Shown here: piece after piece, positions 1 to 10,851 of the stretch
Layout of the letters: each line of letters opens with the position of its first letter
Numbering within the stretch: position 1 is the stretch's first letter
Source: Streptomyces sp. ISL-87
GTDB taxonomy: Bacteria; Actinomycetota; Actinomycetes; Streptomycetales; Streptomycetaceae
Assembly: GCF_018614095.1 (NCBI RefSeq)
Contig: NZ_JAGGOY010000035.1
Coordinates: 7,295-71,294, forward strand
Direction of reading: 5' to 3'
Length of the DNA: 64,000 bases
Program-made: the position numbers and the translations under genes
The notes under the pieces: generated by a model
Told to the model about the DNA's origin: nothing
The model's input: only the letters and a program-made list of their open reading frames with translations
Database searches by the model: none

Positions 1-126
1 TTCCGGCCACGGCACTAGGGCGGCTCCGGACGCCAGGCCCAGGTCGGCCCGCCCCGGCAGGAATGCCTGGGGCGGGTCGTTCGTTCACCGAGCAGCACCA
101 CACGCACTCAGGAGGTCTGGACAACC

Positions 127-528
127 GTGGCTACAGTCGAGCTCACCAAGGAGAACTTCGACCAGACGGTCAGCGAGAACGCATTCGTGCTGATCGATTT
201 CTGGGCGGGGTGGTGCCGGCCCTGCCTGCAGTTCGCCCCGGTCTACGAGAAGGCCGCGAAGGCCAACCCCGACCTGGTCTTCGCCAAAGTGGACACCGAG
301 GCGCAGCCGGAGCTGGCCGGCGCCTTCCAGATCACGTCGATCCCCACGCTGATGATCGTCCGGGACCAGGTGGCCATCTTCGCGCAGCCCGGCGCGCTGC
401 CGGAGGCGGCCCTGACGGACCTGATCGGGCAGGCCCGCGCGCTGGACATGGACGAGGTGCGCGCCAAGATCGCCGCCGACCAGGCCGCATCGACGGACGG
501 CGGGGAATCCGGCACGCCGGACGCCTGA
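127..528 (+). CDS. Thioredoxin
   Basis: Encodes a 133-residue cytoplasmic thioredoxin that reduces protein disulfides. The redox motif is WCRPC at residues 29-33 (the commonest version is WCGPC, so Arg replaces Gly), and the cis-proline loop IPTL follows near residue 73. About 25 residues beyond the usual fold form a polar C-terminal tail. The GTG start at 127 is set by GGAGGT at 111-116. It lies 28 bases upstream of a flavin disulfide oxidoreductase, and the two may be co-transcribed. Family assignment is firm; the specific electron donor is unknown. Confidence 0.95.
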   Translation: MATVELTKENFDQTVSENAFVLIDFWAGWCRPCLQFAPVYEKAAKANPDLVFAKVDTEAQPELAGAFQITSIPTLMIVRDQVAIFAQPGALPEAALTDLIGQARALDMDEVRAKIAADQAASTDGGESGTPDA

Positions 529-556
529 GATTGCGCGACACGGCCCTGGGCCTGCG

Positions 557-2002
557 GTGACACTGGACCGTATGACTGGTGCCGTGGAGTACGACGTCGT
601 GGTGCTCGGCGGGGGACCGGCCGGCGAGAACATCGTGGACCGGACCCGCGCCGCCGGGCTCACCACGGCCGTGGTGGAGAGCGAGCTCGTGGGCGGGGAG
701 TGCTCGTACTGGGCCTGCGTCCCGAGCAAGGCGCTGCTGCGCCCGGTGCTCGCCCGGGCCGACGCCCGCCGGGTGCCCGGCCTCGCGGGAGCCGTGGACG
801 GCCCGCTGGATACCGCAGCCGTGTTCGCCCACCGCGACTACTGGACCGGCGACTGGCAGGACGAGGGCCAGCTCGACTGGCTCGACTCGATCGGCGCCCA
901 TCTCTACCGGGGCCACGGCCGCCTCTACGGGATCCGCAAGGTCGCCGTCACCAGCCCCGAGGGCGAGCACCACGTGCTCTCCGCCCGGCACGCGGTGGTC
1001 GTCTCCACCGGAAGCCGCGCCGTGATCCCGGATCTGCCCGGAATCGCCGGGGCCCGGCCCTGGACCAGCCGCGAGGCCACCTCCGCCCAGCAGGCGCCCG
1101 GCCGGCTGCTGATCGTCGGCGGTTCGGTGGTGGCGGCGGAGATGGCCACCGCCTGGCAGGCCCTCGGCTCGCAGGTCACCGTGCTCGTCCGGGGGTCCGG
1201 GCTGCTGCCGCGGATGGAGCCCTTCGCGGGCGAGCTGGTCGCCGAGGCGCTGCGCGAGGCCGGCGCGGTGGTCCGTACGGGGGTCACGGTCGAGGCGGTC
1301 GTACGGGACGGCTCGACCGGGCCCGTCACGGTGGTGCTCGAAGGCGGCGAGACCCTGGAGGGCGACGAGCTGCTGATGGCGACCGGCCGCGCGCCGCGGA
1401 CCGAGGACATCGGCCTGGACACCGTGGGCCTGACCCCCGGGGACTGGATCGCGGTCGACGACAGCTGCCGGGTGAACGGGCACGACTGGCTGTACGCCGT
1501 CGGCGACGTCAACCACCGCGCTCTGCTCACCCATCAGGGCAAGTACCAGGCCCGGATCGCGGGCGCCGCCATCGCCGCCCGCGCGGCCGGAACCCCGACG
1601 CTCGACACGGGCCACTGGGGCGCGCACGCGGCGACGGCGGATACGCGGGCCCTTCCGCAGGCCGTGTTCACCGACCCGGAGGCGGCGGCGGTGGGGCTGA
1701 CCCTCGCCGAGGCGGAGCGGGCCGGGCACCGGGTGCGCGCCGTCGACTACGACCTCGGCAAGGTCTCCGGCGCCGGCCTGTACGCCGACGGGTACCGAGG
1801 CCAGGCCCGGATGGTCGTCGACCTGGACCGCGAGATCCTGCTCGGCGCCACCTTCGTCGGGCCGGGAGCGGCCGAACTGCTGCACGCGGCCACGATCGCG
1901 GTCGCGGGGGAGGTTCCGATCGAGCGGCTGTGGCACGCGGTTCCGGCATTCCCGACGATCAGTGAGATCTGGCTCAGGCTGCTGGAGACGTATCGGGGGT
2001 AG
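557..2002 (+). CDS. FAD-dependent pyridine nucleotide-disulfide oxidoreductase
   Basis: A 481-residue flavoprotein of the dihydrolipoamide dehydrogenase / mercuric reductase family. The N-terminal FAD-binding GGGPAGEN is followed by the redox-active pair in CSYWACVPSK, an NAD(P)-binding segment (VGGSVVAAEMA), the second FAD motif (YAVGDVN) and a C-terminal dimerisation domain. The canonical His-Glu near the C-terminus reads HAVPAFPTISE. This looks like an active enzyme passing electrons from NAD(P)H to a disulfide, but the substrate cannot be told; lipoamide is unlikely because no 2-oxoacid dehydrogenase genes are nearby. The start may be GTG 557 or ATG 572; neither has a good ribosome site. 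Confidence 0.9.
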   Translation: MTLDRMTGAVEYDVVVLGGGPAGENIVDRTRAAGLTTAVVESELVGGECSYWACVPSKALLRPVLARADARRVPGLAGAVDGPLDTAAVFAHRDYWTGDWQDEGQLDWLDSIGAHLYRGHGRLYGIRKVAVTSPEGEHHVLSARHAVVVSTGSRAVIPDLPGIAGARPWTSREATSAQQAPGRLLIVGGSVVAAEMATAWQALGSQVTVLVRGSGLLPRMEPFAGELVAEALREAGAVVRTGVTVEAVVRDGSTGPVTVVLEGGETLEGDELLMATGRAPRTEDIGLDTVGLTPGDWIAVDDSCRVNGHDWLYAVGDVNHRALLTHQGKYQARIAGAAIAARAAGTPTLDTGHWGAHAATADTRALPQAVFTDPEAAAVGLTLAEAERAGHRVRAVDYDLGKVSGAGLYADGYRGQARMVVDLDREILLGATFVGPGAAELLHAATIAVAGEVPIERLWHAVPAFPTISEIWLRLLETYRG

Positions 2003-2111
2003 CGAAGAAGACCATCGGGTCGAAACCGGATTCCCGCGCCGTGACGAGTACCCCGACCAGGGAGCTCAGTTCCTCGGCCGTGAACGCGGTCGGCGCCGCC
2101 TCGCCGTGCAC
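1974..2111 (-). CDS. Possible 45-residue hypothetical protein
   Basis: A short reading frame antisense to the gap between the oxidoreductase and the metallophosphoesterase, overlapping the 3' end of the former by 29 bases. From GTG 2111 it would encode 45 residues with a plausible amphipathic composition (TAEELSSLVGVLVTARE). There is no clear Shine-Dalgarno site, and the same frame continues upstream without a better start. I list it because its sequence looks less like a shadow frame than the others nearby. Confidence 0.2.
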   Translation of the reverse strand: MHGEAAPTAFTAEELSSLVGVLVTARESGFDPMVFFATPDTSPAA

Positions 2112-2274
2112 GACCAGGACGAGCAGGACGCCGAGCAGGAAGGTGACGGACCAAAGCCGAAGCCGAAGCCGAGGCGGGTCCGTAGGGGCAGGCCGCCCGC
2201 GGCGGATTGGCCCTGGGTGCCCCAGCCCCCGCCCTGTTGAATGGCCGGACCACCGAACGAAGGGGCCATCGTCC

Positions 2275-3039
2275 GTGATTGTCATCGCACACCTCAGCGA
2301 CATCCACCTCGACGGCGACGCGCGGGCCGCAGACCGTACCCGCGCCGTGATGGAGTACCTGGACGGCCTGCCGTACGACTTGGACGCGGTCCTGGTGAGC
2401 GGGGACATAGCCGATAACGGAGCCCCCGCCGAGTACGAGGAGGCCGGGAGGCTGCTGCGCTCCCGGCACCCGCTCGTCGTCTGCCCCGGCAACCACGACG
2501 TCCGTGCGGCCTTCCGGCAGGGTCTGCTGGGGGAGGCGGGCCCGTCCGTGGCGCCGGTGGACCAGGTGCTGCGCGGGAACGGCTTCGTGCTCGCGGTGTG
2601 CGACTCCTCCGTCCCCGGTGAACACCACGGGTTCCTGGAGGAGTCCACGCTGGCCTGGCTGGACGGCGTACTCGGCGACACGCCGCCGGAGACCCCGGTC
2701 CTGGTCGGCTTCCACCACCCGCCGGTCCCTCTGCACACCCCGTACGTCGACGAGATCCGGCAGTTCGGGGAGGAGCGGCTGGCGGCGCTGGCCGAGCGGC
2801 ACCCCCACCTCACGGCTTTCCTGTGCGGGCACGCCCACACCGCGGCCGCGACCACCTTCGCCGGGCGGCCGCTGCTGGTGGCGCCCGGTGTGGTGTCCAC
2901 GCTCCGGCTCCCGTGGGAGGCGGAGAGCGGGACCGACCCGCACGTCCACCTCGACGAGCCGCCCGCCGTCGCGTTCCATGTGCTGGGCGAGGACGGGCGG
3001 CTGACGACCCACTACCGGGTGGTCGTGGCCCGCCGGTAG
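2275..3039 (+). CDS. Calcineurin-like metallophosphoesterase
   Basis: A 254-residue soluble dinuclear metallophosphoesterase. All signature blocks are present in order: SDIHLD, SGDIADN, CPGNHDVR, GFHHPP and CGHAHT, giving the metal and phosphate ligands. Size and motifs resemble the CpdA/Icc group (3',5'-cyclic nucleotide phosphodiesterases), but the natural substrate cannot be read from sequence. The GTG start at 2275 is chosen because AGGGG lies at 2261-2265 and the next residues begin the fold (IVIAHLSD); the open frame upstream is not conserved-looking. It is convergent with the next gene, overlapping it by 28 bases. Confidence 0.9.
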   Translation: MIVIAHLSDIHLDGDARAADRTRAVMEYLDGLPYDLDAVLVSGDIADNGAPAEYEEAGRLLRSRHPLVVCPGNHDVRAAFRQGLLGEAGPSVAPVDQVLRGNGFVLAVCDSSVPGEHHGFLEESTLAWLDGVLGDTPPETPVLVGFHHPPVPLHTPYVDEIRQFGEERLAALAERHPHLTAFLCGHAHTAAATTFAGRPLLVAPGVVSTLRLPWEAESGTDPHVHLDEPPAVAFHVLGEDGRLTTHYRVVVARR

Positions 3040-3365
3040 CTGCTGCCGTCCCGGGTCCGGGTGAGGAGGCCCGAGGTGATCAGATAACGCCGCAGCGCCG
3101 AGCAGTCCTCGTGGACCGTGCGCAGCGCTTCGTTCACCTCGGGCTCCGTGTAGTCCCGGTCCGGCGCGAAGAGTGTTCCGGAGAGGTGGACGAGCAGCTG
3201 CTCGCGTCGGGCGGCCTTGCGCGGGATCGCCTTGAGGCGTCCACCGGCGAAGAGGTCGGCGACGTCCCGCCGCGTCCGGGGCTCTTCGGCGTGGGGCTGT
3301 TCGGTGCGGGGCTCTTCGGTCCGGGGCTCTTCGGGCTGGGGTTGCTCGGTGGTCTGTGGCGACAT
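3012..3365 (-). CDS. DUF2087 domain protein
   Basis: A 117-residue protein with a DUF2087 domain over roughly residues 40-117 (RLKAIPRKAARREQLL through the tail with LRRYLITSGLLTR). DUF2087 is a winged-helix-like domain often found alone or fused to ArsR-type regulators, so a DNA-binding role is possible but unproven. The first 35 residues are a low-complexity repeat of EEPRTE-like units, mirrored by a short tandem DNA repeat at about 3280-3350. It overlaps the end of the metallophosphoesterase in a convergent arrangement. Confidence 0.8.
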   Translation of the reverse strand: MSPQTTEQPQPEEPRTEEPRTEQPHAEEPRTRRDVADLFAGGRLKAIPRKAARREQLLVHLSGTLFAPDRDYTEPEVNEALRTVHEDCSALRRYLITSGLLTRTRDGSSYRRATTTR

Positions 3366-3628
3366 GTCACGGAGCCTCGCCCACCTCCCTCGCCCCGGGC
3401 AACGGAATTTCCCCCGGGCCCCCCACGTCAGGTGAGCGGTGTGCCCTGCGCGTTCACAAGGGCCGATCCACCGCTGTCCGCGACGCGGCCGTCATCACGT
3501 CGGCGAAGACGTGGACTCCGACGTCAACGCCAACCCCGTGAAAAGTGACGGTCGTTCATCTTACTGAGCGGTAGTCCCCGCCAGTACCCTCCCCGTGACC
3601 GGTTCCTGCCCCCCACGGAGGAGCACGT

Positions 3629-6393
3629 ATGCGACGACCCGCCGCCCGCCTGAGAACTGCCGTCGCCACCACGGTGATAGCACTCGGCGCCGCCCTGCTC
3701 TCCCCGCTCGCCCCGACGGTCGCCGCGGCCGCCGCCGGCGCGGACGACCCGGTACCGCTGCCCGTCGCCGACTGCTGCGGCAGCCAGTGCGGCGACATTC
3801 TGCCGCCCGGCCAGAACGGCAACGCCACCCTCGCCCAGATCCTGCTGCACAAGGCGTTCGGCACCATGCCCGCCCACGCCTCCGACCAACTGGCGTGCTA
3901 CGACTCCCTGGTGGCCGGCTATCCCGGTCTCACCGACGCCAAGGTCAACGACTTCTTCAACGACGCCTCGTTCGGGGTCCCCGCCGATCAGGTCGAGTCG
4001 ACCAGCAGCCCGCGCCCCGACGTCACCATCACCCGGGACAAGAAGACCGGCGTCCCCCACATCAAGGGGACCACCCGCTACGGCACTTCCTTCGGCGCGG
4101 GATTCGCCGCGCCCAGGACCGCCTCTGGCAGATGGACCTCTTCCGGCACGTCGGACGCGGCAATCTGACCCCCTTCGCCGGCGGCGCCCTCGCCAACCAG
4201 GGCCTGGAGCAGCAGTTCTGGCCGCAGGCCCCGTACACCGAGGCCGACCTCCAGGCCCAGGTGGACCGGATCCGCACCACTCAGGGCGAGCGCGGACGGC
4301 TCGCGATGGAGGACGCCCAGGCGTACGTGGACGGCATCAACACCTACCGCACGCAGTCCAAGGACGGCCGCTACTTCCCCGGCGAGTACGTCCTCACCGG
4401 CCACATCGACTCCATCACCAACGCCGGTGAGATCCAGCCCTTCAAGGTCACCGACCTGATCGCCCTCGCCTCCGTCGTCGGCGGCCTGTTCGGCGGCGGT
4501 GGCGGCGGCGAGGTGCAGGCCGCACTGTCCCTGCTCTCCGCGCAGCAGAAGTACGGGCTGGAGGAGGGCACCCGCGTCTGGGAGTCCTTCCGCCAGCGCG
4601 AGGACCCCGAGGCCGTGCTCACCGTCCACGACGGGACGAGCTTCCCGTACGCCCAGAAGCCCGCGAACCCGCAGGGGACCGCGCTCCCGGACGCCGGCTC
4701 GGTCACCGCCGAGCAACTCGTCTACGACCGTACGGGCGCAGCCACCACCACGGCCGCCGCCAACCCCCCGAAGCCGGTCAAGCAGAGCATGTCCAATGCC
4801 CTGCTCGTCTCCGGCGCGCACACCGCGAGCGGCCACCCGATCGCCGTCTTCGGCCCGCAGACCGGCTACCTCGCGCCCCAACTCCTCATGCTCCAGGAAC
4901 TCCAGGGGCCCGGCATCAGCGCCCGCGGCGCCTCCTTCGCGGGCGTCAGCATGTACGTCCAGCTCGGCCGGGGCCAGGACTACGCCTGGAGCGCCACCTC
5001 CGCCGGACAGGACATCACCGACACCTTCGCCCTCGAGCTCTGCGAACCGGGCGGCGGGGCTCCCACCAAGGCCAGCGCGCACTACCTCTACCGAGGGACC
5101 TGCACCCCCATGCAGAAGCTGGAGCAGACCAACGCCTGGAAGTCCACCGTCGCCGACTCCACCCCGGCCGGCTCCTACCGGATGCAGGTCTGGCGTACCA
5201 ACTACGGCATCGTCACCCACCGGGCCGCCGTCGGCGGCAAGCCCGTCGCCTACGCCGCGCTGCGCTCGACGTACCGCCACGAGGCCGACTCGATCATCGG
5301 CTTCCAGATGCTGAACCACCCCTCGTACGTCAAGGACGCCCGCACCTTCCAGCAGGCGGCGCAGCACATCGGCTACGCCTTCAACTGGTTCTACGCCGAC
5401 TCGCGCGAAGCCGCCTACTACAACAGCGGGTTGAACCCGGTCCGCCCGGCCGGCGTCGACGCCGCGCTGCCGGTGCACGCCGGGCAGCAGTACGAGTGGC
5501 AGGGCTTCGACCCGGCCGCGAACACCGCCGCCTACACTCCGCCCGCGGAGCATCCGCAGTCCATCGGACAGGACTACTACATCTCCTGGAACAACAAGCA
5601 GGCCAAGGACTACAGTTCGGCGGGCTTCGGCATGGGCGCCGTGCACCGGGGCGACCTCCTGGACCGCCGCGTCAAGCCGCTCGTCGCGGCCGGCGGGGTG
5701 ACCCGGGCCAAGCTCACCCAGGCCATGGCCGAGGCTGCCGTCACCGACCTGCGCGCCGAGAACCTGCTGCCCGAGCTGCTCGCCGTACTGCGCAGCCAGC
5801 CCGGCACCGACCCGGCGGTGACCGCCGCGGCCGACAAGCTGGCCGCCTGGCAGGCGAGCGGTGCCAAGCGCAAGGAGACCGCGCAGGGTTCGAAGACGTA
5901 CGCGCACGCGGACGCCATCCGGATCATGGACGCCTGGTGGCCGCTGCTGATCGAGGCCGAGTTCAAGCCCGGGCTCGGGACCCCGCTCTACGATGCCCTG
6001 CGCGCCTCGCTCACCATCGACGAGGCACCCAACGCGGGCCACGGGCCCACCGGTTCGCATGCCGGGTCGGCCTTTCAGTACGGCTGGTGGAGCTACGCCG
6101 ACGAGGACCTGCGCATGGTGCTGGGGCGCCCGGTCGCCGATCCGCCGTCGCAGGTGTACTGCGGCGGGGGCGTGCTCTCCGCCTGCCGTGACGCACTGGC
6201 CGGTACGTTGAAGCAGGCGGCCGCGGCGACCCCCGCGGCCGTCTACCCGGCGGACGGGACCTGCGCGGCCGGGAACCAGTGGTGTGCGGACTCGATCGTC
6301 CAGCGTCCGGTCGGCGGGCTGAGCCACCCCCAGATCAACTGGCAGAACCGGCCTACGTACCAGCAGGTGGTGGAGTTCCCGGCCCACCGCTGA
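3629..6393 (+). pseudogene. Secreted penicillin acylase family (Ntn hydrolase), frameshifted
   Basis: The sequence reads as one secreted acylase split by a frameshift near 4108-4113. The first part starts at ATG 3629 behind GGAGGAG, has a Sec-type signal peptide (RRPAARLRTAVATTVIALG, cleaved near an Ala-rich stretch) and runs to about residue 160. The remainder continues one frame over (QDRLWQMDLFRH) to 6393. Restoring one base in a GC run rejoins a normal alpha chain. The autocatalytic beta-chain start is Ser at codon 4792-4794 (motif SNALLVSG), as in penicillin and acyl-homoserine-lactone acylases, and the total of about 920 residues fits the family. Natural disruption or a sequencing slip are both possible. 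If intact it would hydrolyse an amide outside the cell; the substrate is unknown. Confidence 0.85.
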
Positions 6394-6426
6394 GACCCCG
6401 CCCACCGCTGAGACCCCGCCCACGGG

Positions 6427-6470
6427 GGAGGCCCGCCGGTCCCGGATCGCTCCGGGGCCGGCGGGCCTCC
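6427..6470 (+). terminator. Strong hairpin terminator, probably bidirectional
   Basis: A perfect 13-base stem (GGAGGCCCGCCGG at 6427-6439 with its complement at 6458-6470), extended inward by a TCCCGG/CCGGGG pairing. It lies between the acylase and a convergent gene ending at 6487, so it can serve both. Confidence 0.8.
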
Positions 6471-6486
6471 TCGTGCGGGGCCGGGA

Positions 6487-8206
<1,720 letters not shown>

Positions 8207-8253
8207 GAGATCGTCCCTTATATCGGCTGTGCACCGTTGTTACCGACGAGTTG

Positions 8254-8282
8254 AATGTAAGAGTGCCAATGGTGGTTGGCAA
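8254..8282 (-). promoter_or_regulatory. Putative vegetative promoter of the DUF6230 operon, with overlapping inverted repeat
   Basis: On the minus strand TTGCCA (8282-8277) is followed 17 bases later by TACATT (8259-8254), a reasonable match to the main sigma factor consensus. An inverted repeat TGCCAA/TTGGCA (8264-8269 and 8276-8281) lies across the -35 and spacer and could be an operator. It is about 48 bases from the start codon. Confidence 0.45.
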
Positions 8283-8313
8283 GGTTGTGCGAGTGCCCCT
8301 TTTCGGCCGACTC

Positions 8314-9069
8314 CTACTGCTCCGTACGCAGCAATTCGGCGACCTCGGCCTCCACCCGCCGGGCCATCGCCCGCGCGAACTCGGCGGCCATGACCTCGCC
8401 GGCCACCGGCCGCAGCGCCGCCACCGCCTCCGAGATGTGATCCAGCTGCGTGGCCGAAAGTGGCTCCAACCCCTCCGGGCCGATCACATGCCGCCGGAAC
8501 AGCCCGACGAACCGGTCCGCGAGCGCGGCCGCCTGGGTCTGTACGAAGTCCCCCGCGTCCAGGATCTCCGCCAGCGGCACGCCCTGCCGCACCAGTGTCA
8601 GCGTCGCCTCCAGCAGGCGCCGGCTCTGGTGCGTGACCAGGTCCCCGTCGACCCGTACGTACCCCAGCCCCGCGGCCCGCCGGGTGTCCTCGGCCGTGGC
8701 CGCCGGCCCGAACAGCGCGCGCAGCTCGGCCAGCGTCATCGTGACCGGCTCCTCCTGCACCCAGTCCCGGGTCATCGCCCGCTCCAGGCCCAGGAGTTGG
8801 GACAGGCCGCCACCCTCCTCCCACGCGTGCAGCAGCTCGGCGATGCCGTTGACGGTGTAGCCCCGACCCAGCAGGTCGCTGATCAGCCGGAGCCGCGTCA
8901 GGTGGTCGTCGGAGTACCAGGCGATCCGGCCCTCCCGACGCGGCGGCGGCAGCAGCCCGCGCTCCTGGTAGTAGCGCAGGTTGCGCACCTTGACGCCCGC
9001 CGCCCGGGCCACTTCCTCCCGGCGGTAGCGCCCCGCGCCCGTGTCATCACTCTGTGCCTGGCTGCTCAC
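8314..9069 (-). CDS. MerR-family transcriptional regulator
   Basis: A 251-residue regulator. The N-terminal MerR winged helix-turn-helix is clear at residues 13-80 (YRREEVARAAGVKVRNLRYY, then RGLLPPPRREGRIAWYS). It is followed by a long helical dimerisation segment and a C-terminal region with no cysteine cluster, so it is not a typical metal-sensing MerR; it may sense a small molecule. The GTG at 9069 is chosen because it gives a short tail before the HTH. The gene stands alone between the methyltransferase and the DUF6230 operon; its targets cannot be inferred beyond a possible role at the 8254-8282 promoter. Confidence 0.85.
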   Translation of the reverse strand: MSSQAQSDDTGAGRYRREEVARAAGVKVRNLRYYQERGLLPPPRREGRIAWYSDDHLTRLRLISDLLGRGYTVNGIAELLHAWEEGGGLSQLLGLERAMTRDWVQEEPVTMTLAELRALFGPAATAEDTRRAAGLGYVRVDGDLVTHQSRRLLEATLTLVRQGVPLAEILDAGDFVQTQAAALADRFVGLFRRHVIGPEGLEPLSATQLDHISEAVAALRPVAGEVMAAEFARAMARRVEAEVAELLRTEQ

Positions 9070-9106
9070 GCGGCCGAGTGTAGGACGTACTGGCAGGTCA
9101 CATGGC

Positions 9107-10303
9107 CTACGGCCGCTCATGCCTCTTGACGGCCCGCAGCACCACGAACTTGGGCTCGCTCGCGACGACTTCGCTGTTGCCGTAGAGCCGCTTGAGGTGC
9201 GTGTGGTAGCCCATGTGACGGTTGGCGACCACCCACAGCTCGCCGCCCGGCCGCAGCGCCTTGCGGGTCTGCGCGAACATCCGCAGCGCCGTTGCGTCCG
9301 TCGTCGCCTGGTGGGAGTGGAACGGCGGGTTGCACAGCACGAGGTCCACCGACCCCGCGGGCAGCATCGCGACGCCGTCGCCGACGAGGAACTGGGCGCG
9401 GTCGCCGCCGCCCCGGACATTGGCCTCGTACGTCGCCCGGGCCGAGGCGACCGCCTGGTACGACTCGTCCGCGAACACGACCTCCGCGTTCGGGTCGGCG
9501 ACCGCGACCGCCGTGCCGACGACGCCGTTGCCGCAGCCCAGGTCCACGACCCGGGCCCCGTCGGTGTTGGTCGGGATGTTCTGGAGGAAGAACCGGGTGC
9601 CGACGTCGAGCCGGTCGGCGCAGAAGATCCCGGCGTGGTTGACGACGGTCAGCCCGGCGCCCGAGCCGCCGTCCTCGTCCACGGTGTACGTCACTGGCCA
9701 CGGGTCGGCGGCCGTGGGGCGAACGGCCCCGGGGGCGTCAGGGGTACAGAAGATCAGCCGGGCCTTCTTCTCGGCGAGCGAGGTCTTGGTCGGGCCGAGG
9801 ATCTTCTCGAAGAGGCGCAGCGTGGAGGTGTGGATCTCCTTAATCATGCCGGTGCCCACCACCACGGTGCCCGCGTGCACGTGCGGGGCCAGCCGGTACA
9901 GCTGGTCCTCCAGGAGCGCCAGGCTCTTGGGCACCCGCACGAGGAGCACGTCGATCCGCTCCGGCGGGGCGTCCTGCGTGGTCAGCAGCGTCACCGTGCT
10001 CTTGGAGGTCCCGATTCCGGCGCGGTCCAGATTCGCCGCGGTGGCGGAGCGGGTCAGGGAGGAATCGGTGATCTGCGTCGGGTGGTAGGCGGCCAGCGCC
10101 GTCGTCAGCGCCCCCCAGCGGTCCCCGAGCACGGTGATCTGCCCAGCGCCGGCCGGGTCCACCGGCCCGCGTTCCCCCGTACCGGCATCGAGGTGGCGCA
10201 GGAGGTACTCGTCGGCGGCGTCCCAGGCACGGAGCCGGTCGCGCGGGTCCTCGGGGAAACGGGTGAGCTCGTAGGAGCCGAAAGGCGTGGTCAGACGGTT
10301 CAT
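9107..10303 (-). CDS. RlmG/RsmC-like rRNA (guanine-N2) methyltransferase
   Basis: A 398-residue two-domain methyltransferase. The N-terminal half is a degenerate methyltransferase-like domain, and the C-terminal half carries motif I (VDLGCGNGVVGTAV) and the N2-guanine signature CNPPFH. This layout is that of RlmG/RsmC, which methylate guanine N2 in 23S or 16S rRNA using SAM. Length is close to E. coli RlmG. The ATG at 10303 begins the conserved N-terminus (NRLTTPFGSYEL). Likely a housekeeping gene; which guanine is modified is not determinable here. Confidence 0.85.
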   Translation of the reverse strand: MNRLTTPFGSYELTRFPEDPRDRLRAWDAADEYLLRHLDAGTGERGPVDPAGAGQITVLGDRWGALTTALAAYHPTQITDSSLTRSATAANLDRAGIGTSKSTVTLLTTQDAPPERIDVLLVRVPKSLALLEDQLYRLAPHVHAGTVVVGTGMIKEIHTSTLRLFEKILGPTKTSLAEKKARLIFCTPDAPGAVRPTAADPWPVTYTVDEDGGSGAGLTVVNHAGIFCADRLDVGTRFFLQNIPTNTDGARVVDLGCGNGVVGTAVAVADPNAEVVFADESYQAVASARATYEANVRGGGDRAQFLVGDGVAMLPAGSVDLVLCNPPFHSHQATTDATALRMFAQTRKALRPGGELWVVANRHMGYHTHLKRLYGNSEVVASEPKFVVLRAVKRHERP

Positions 10304-10344
10304 ATTGCCCCCAGGCTAACCGAGCGCACGCCCCGGGCACGCAT

Positions 10345-10380
10345 GAGCGGGGCCGGGGCCCCGTCCACTCGGCCCCGCTC
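10345..10380 (-). terminator. Hairpin terminator after the TPR gene
   Basis: Perfect 11-base arms GAGCGGGGCCG (10345-10355) and CGGCCCCGCTC (10370-10380) with a 14-base loop, located five bases beyond the TPR gene stop codon and upstream of the methyltransferase start. Confidence 0.6.
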
Positions 10381-10384
10381 GGCC

Positions 10385-10735
10385 CTACTCGGGGAACTCT
10401 CCGGCCATGGCGGCGGCGATCCGCAGGTGCGGGGCCGCCTCCGCGGCCCGGCCCTGGCGCTCCAGTGTCCGGCCGAGCAATAGCTGCGCGTAGTCCTCCA
10501 CCGGCCAGCGCTCCAGGATGACGCGCAGCTCGTGCTCGGCGCGGGAGAGCCGGGCGGAGTGGTAGTAGGCGCGGGCCAGCAGCAGCCGGGGCGCCAGCTG
10601 CTCGGGGGCCTCGGCGGCCAGTGTCTCCAGGATGCGTGCGACGGGCGCGTACTCCTTCGCTTCGAAGAAGAGCCCGGCGCGCGCCCAGCGCTCGGCTGCC
10701 GTCCCGTGCTCGTAGTACGTCGTAGGCGCGTTCAT
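10385..10735 (-). CDS. Small tetratricopeptide-repeat protein
   Basis: A 116-residue all-helical protein with about two TPR units (residues 16-50 around RAGLFFEAKEYAPVARILE and 50-110 around LARAYYHSARLSRAEHELR and LLGRTLERQGRAAEA). Such short TPR proteins mediate protein contacts. No signal peptide. It ends at a strong hairpin and is divergent from the pirin gene. Partner unknown. Confidence 0.85.
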   Translation of the reverse strand: MNAPTTYYEHGTAAERWARAGLFFEAKEYAPVARILETLAAEAPEQLAPRLLLARAYYHSARLSRAEHELRVILERWPVEDYAQLLLGRTLERQGRAAEAAPHLRIAAAMAGEFPE

Positions 10736-10851
10736 CGCGTCCCTTCCGCCGTCCAGGTGAGATGTCCGGTGCTTTCCGGTGCCTCCAACACGCGGATACG
10801 GCTGGACATTCCAGGAAACGGAGCGGGGGCGGCAGGGCTAAGTTGTGCGGC

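Noticed and set aside
332..1936. Long minus-strand open frame opposite the flavin oxidoreductase
   Set aside because: High-GC shadow: Arg/Gly/Pro-rich, no ribosome site, no family resemblance, and fully antisense to a well-supported gene.
4078..6423. 781-codon minus-strand frame opposite the acylase
   Set aside because: Low-complexity Gly/Val/Arg composition typical of antisense third-position GC; no motif.
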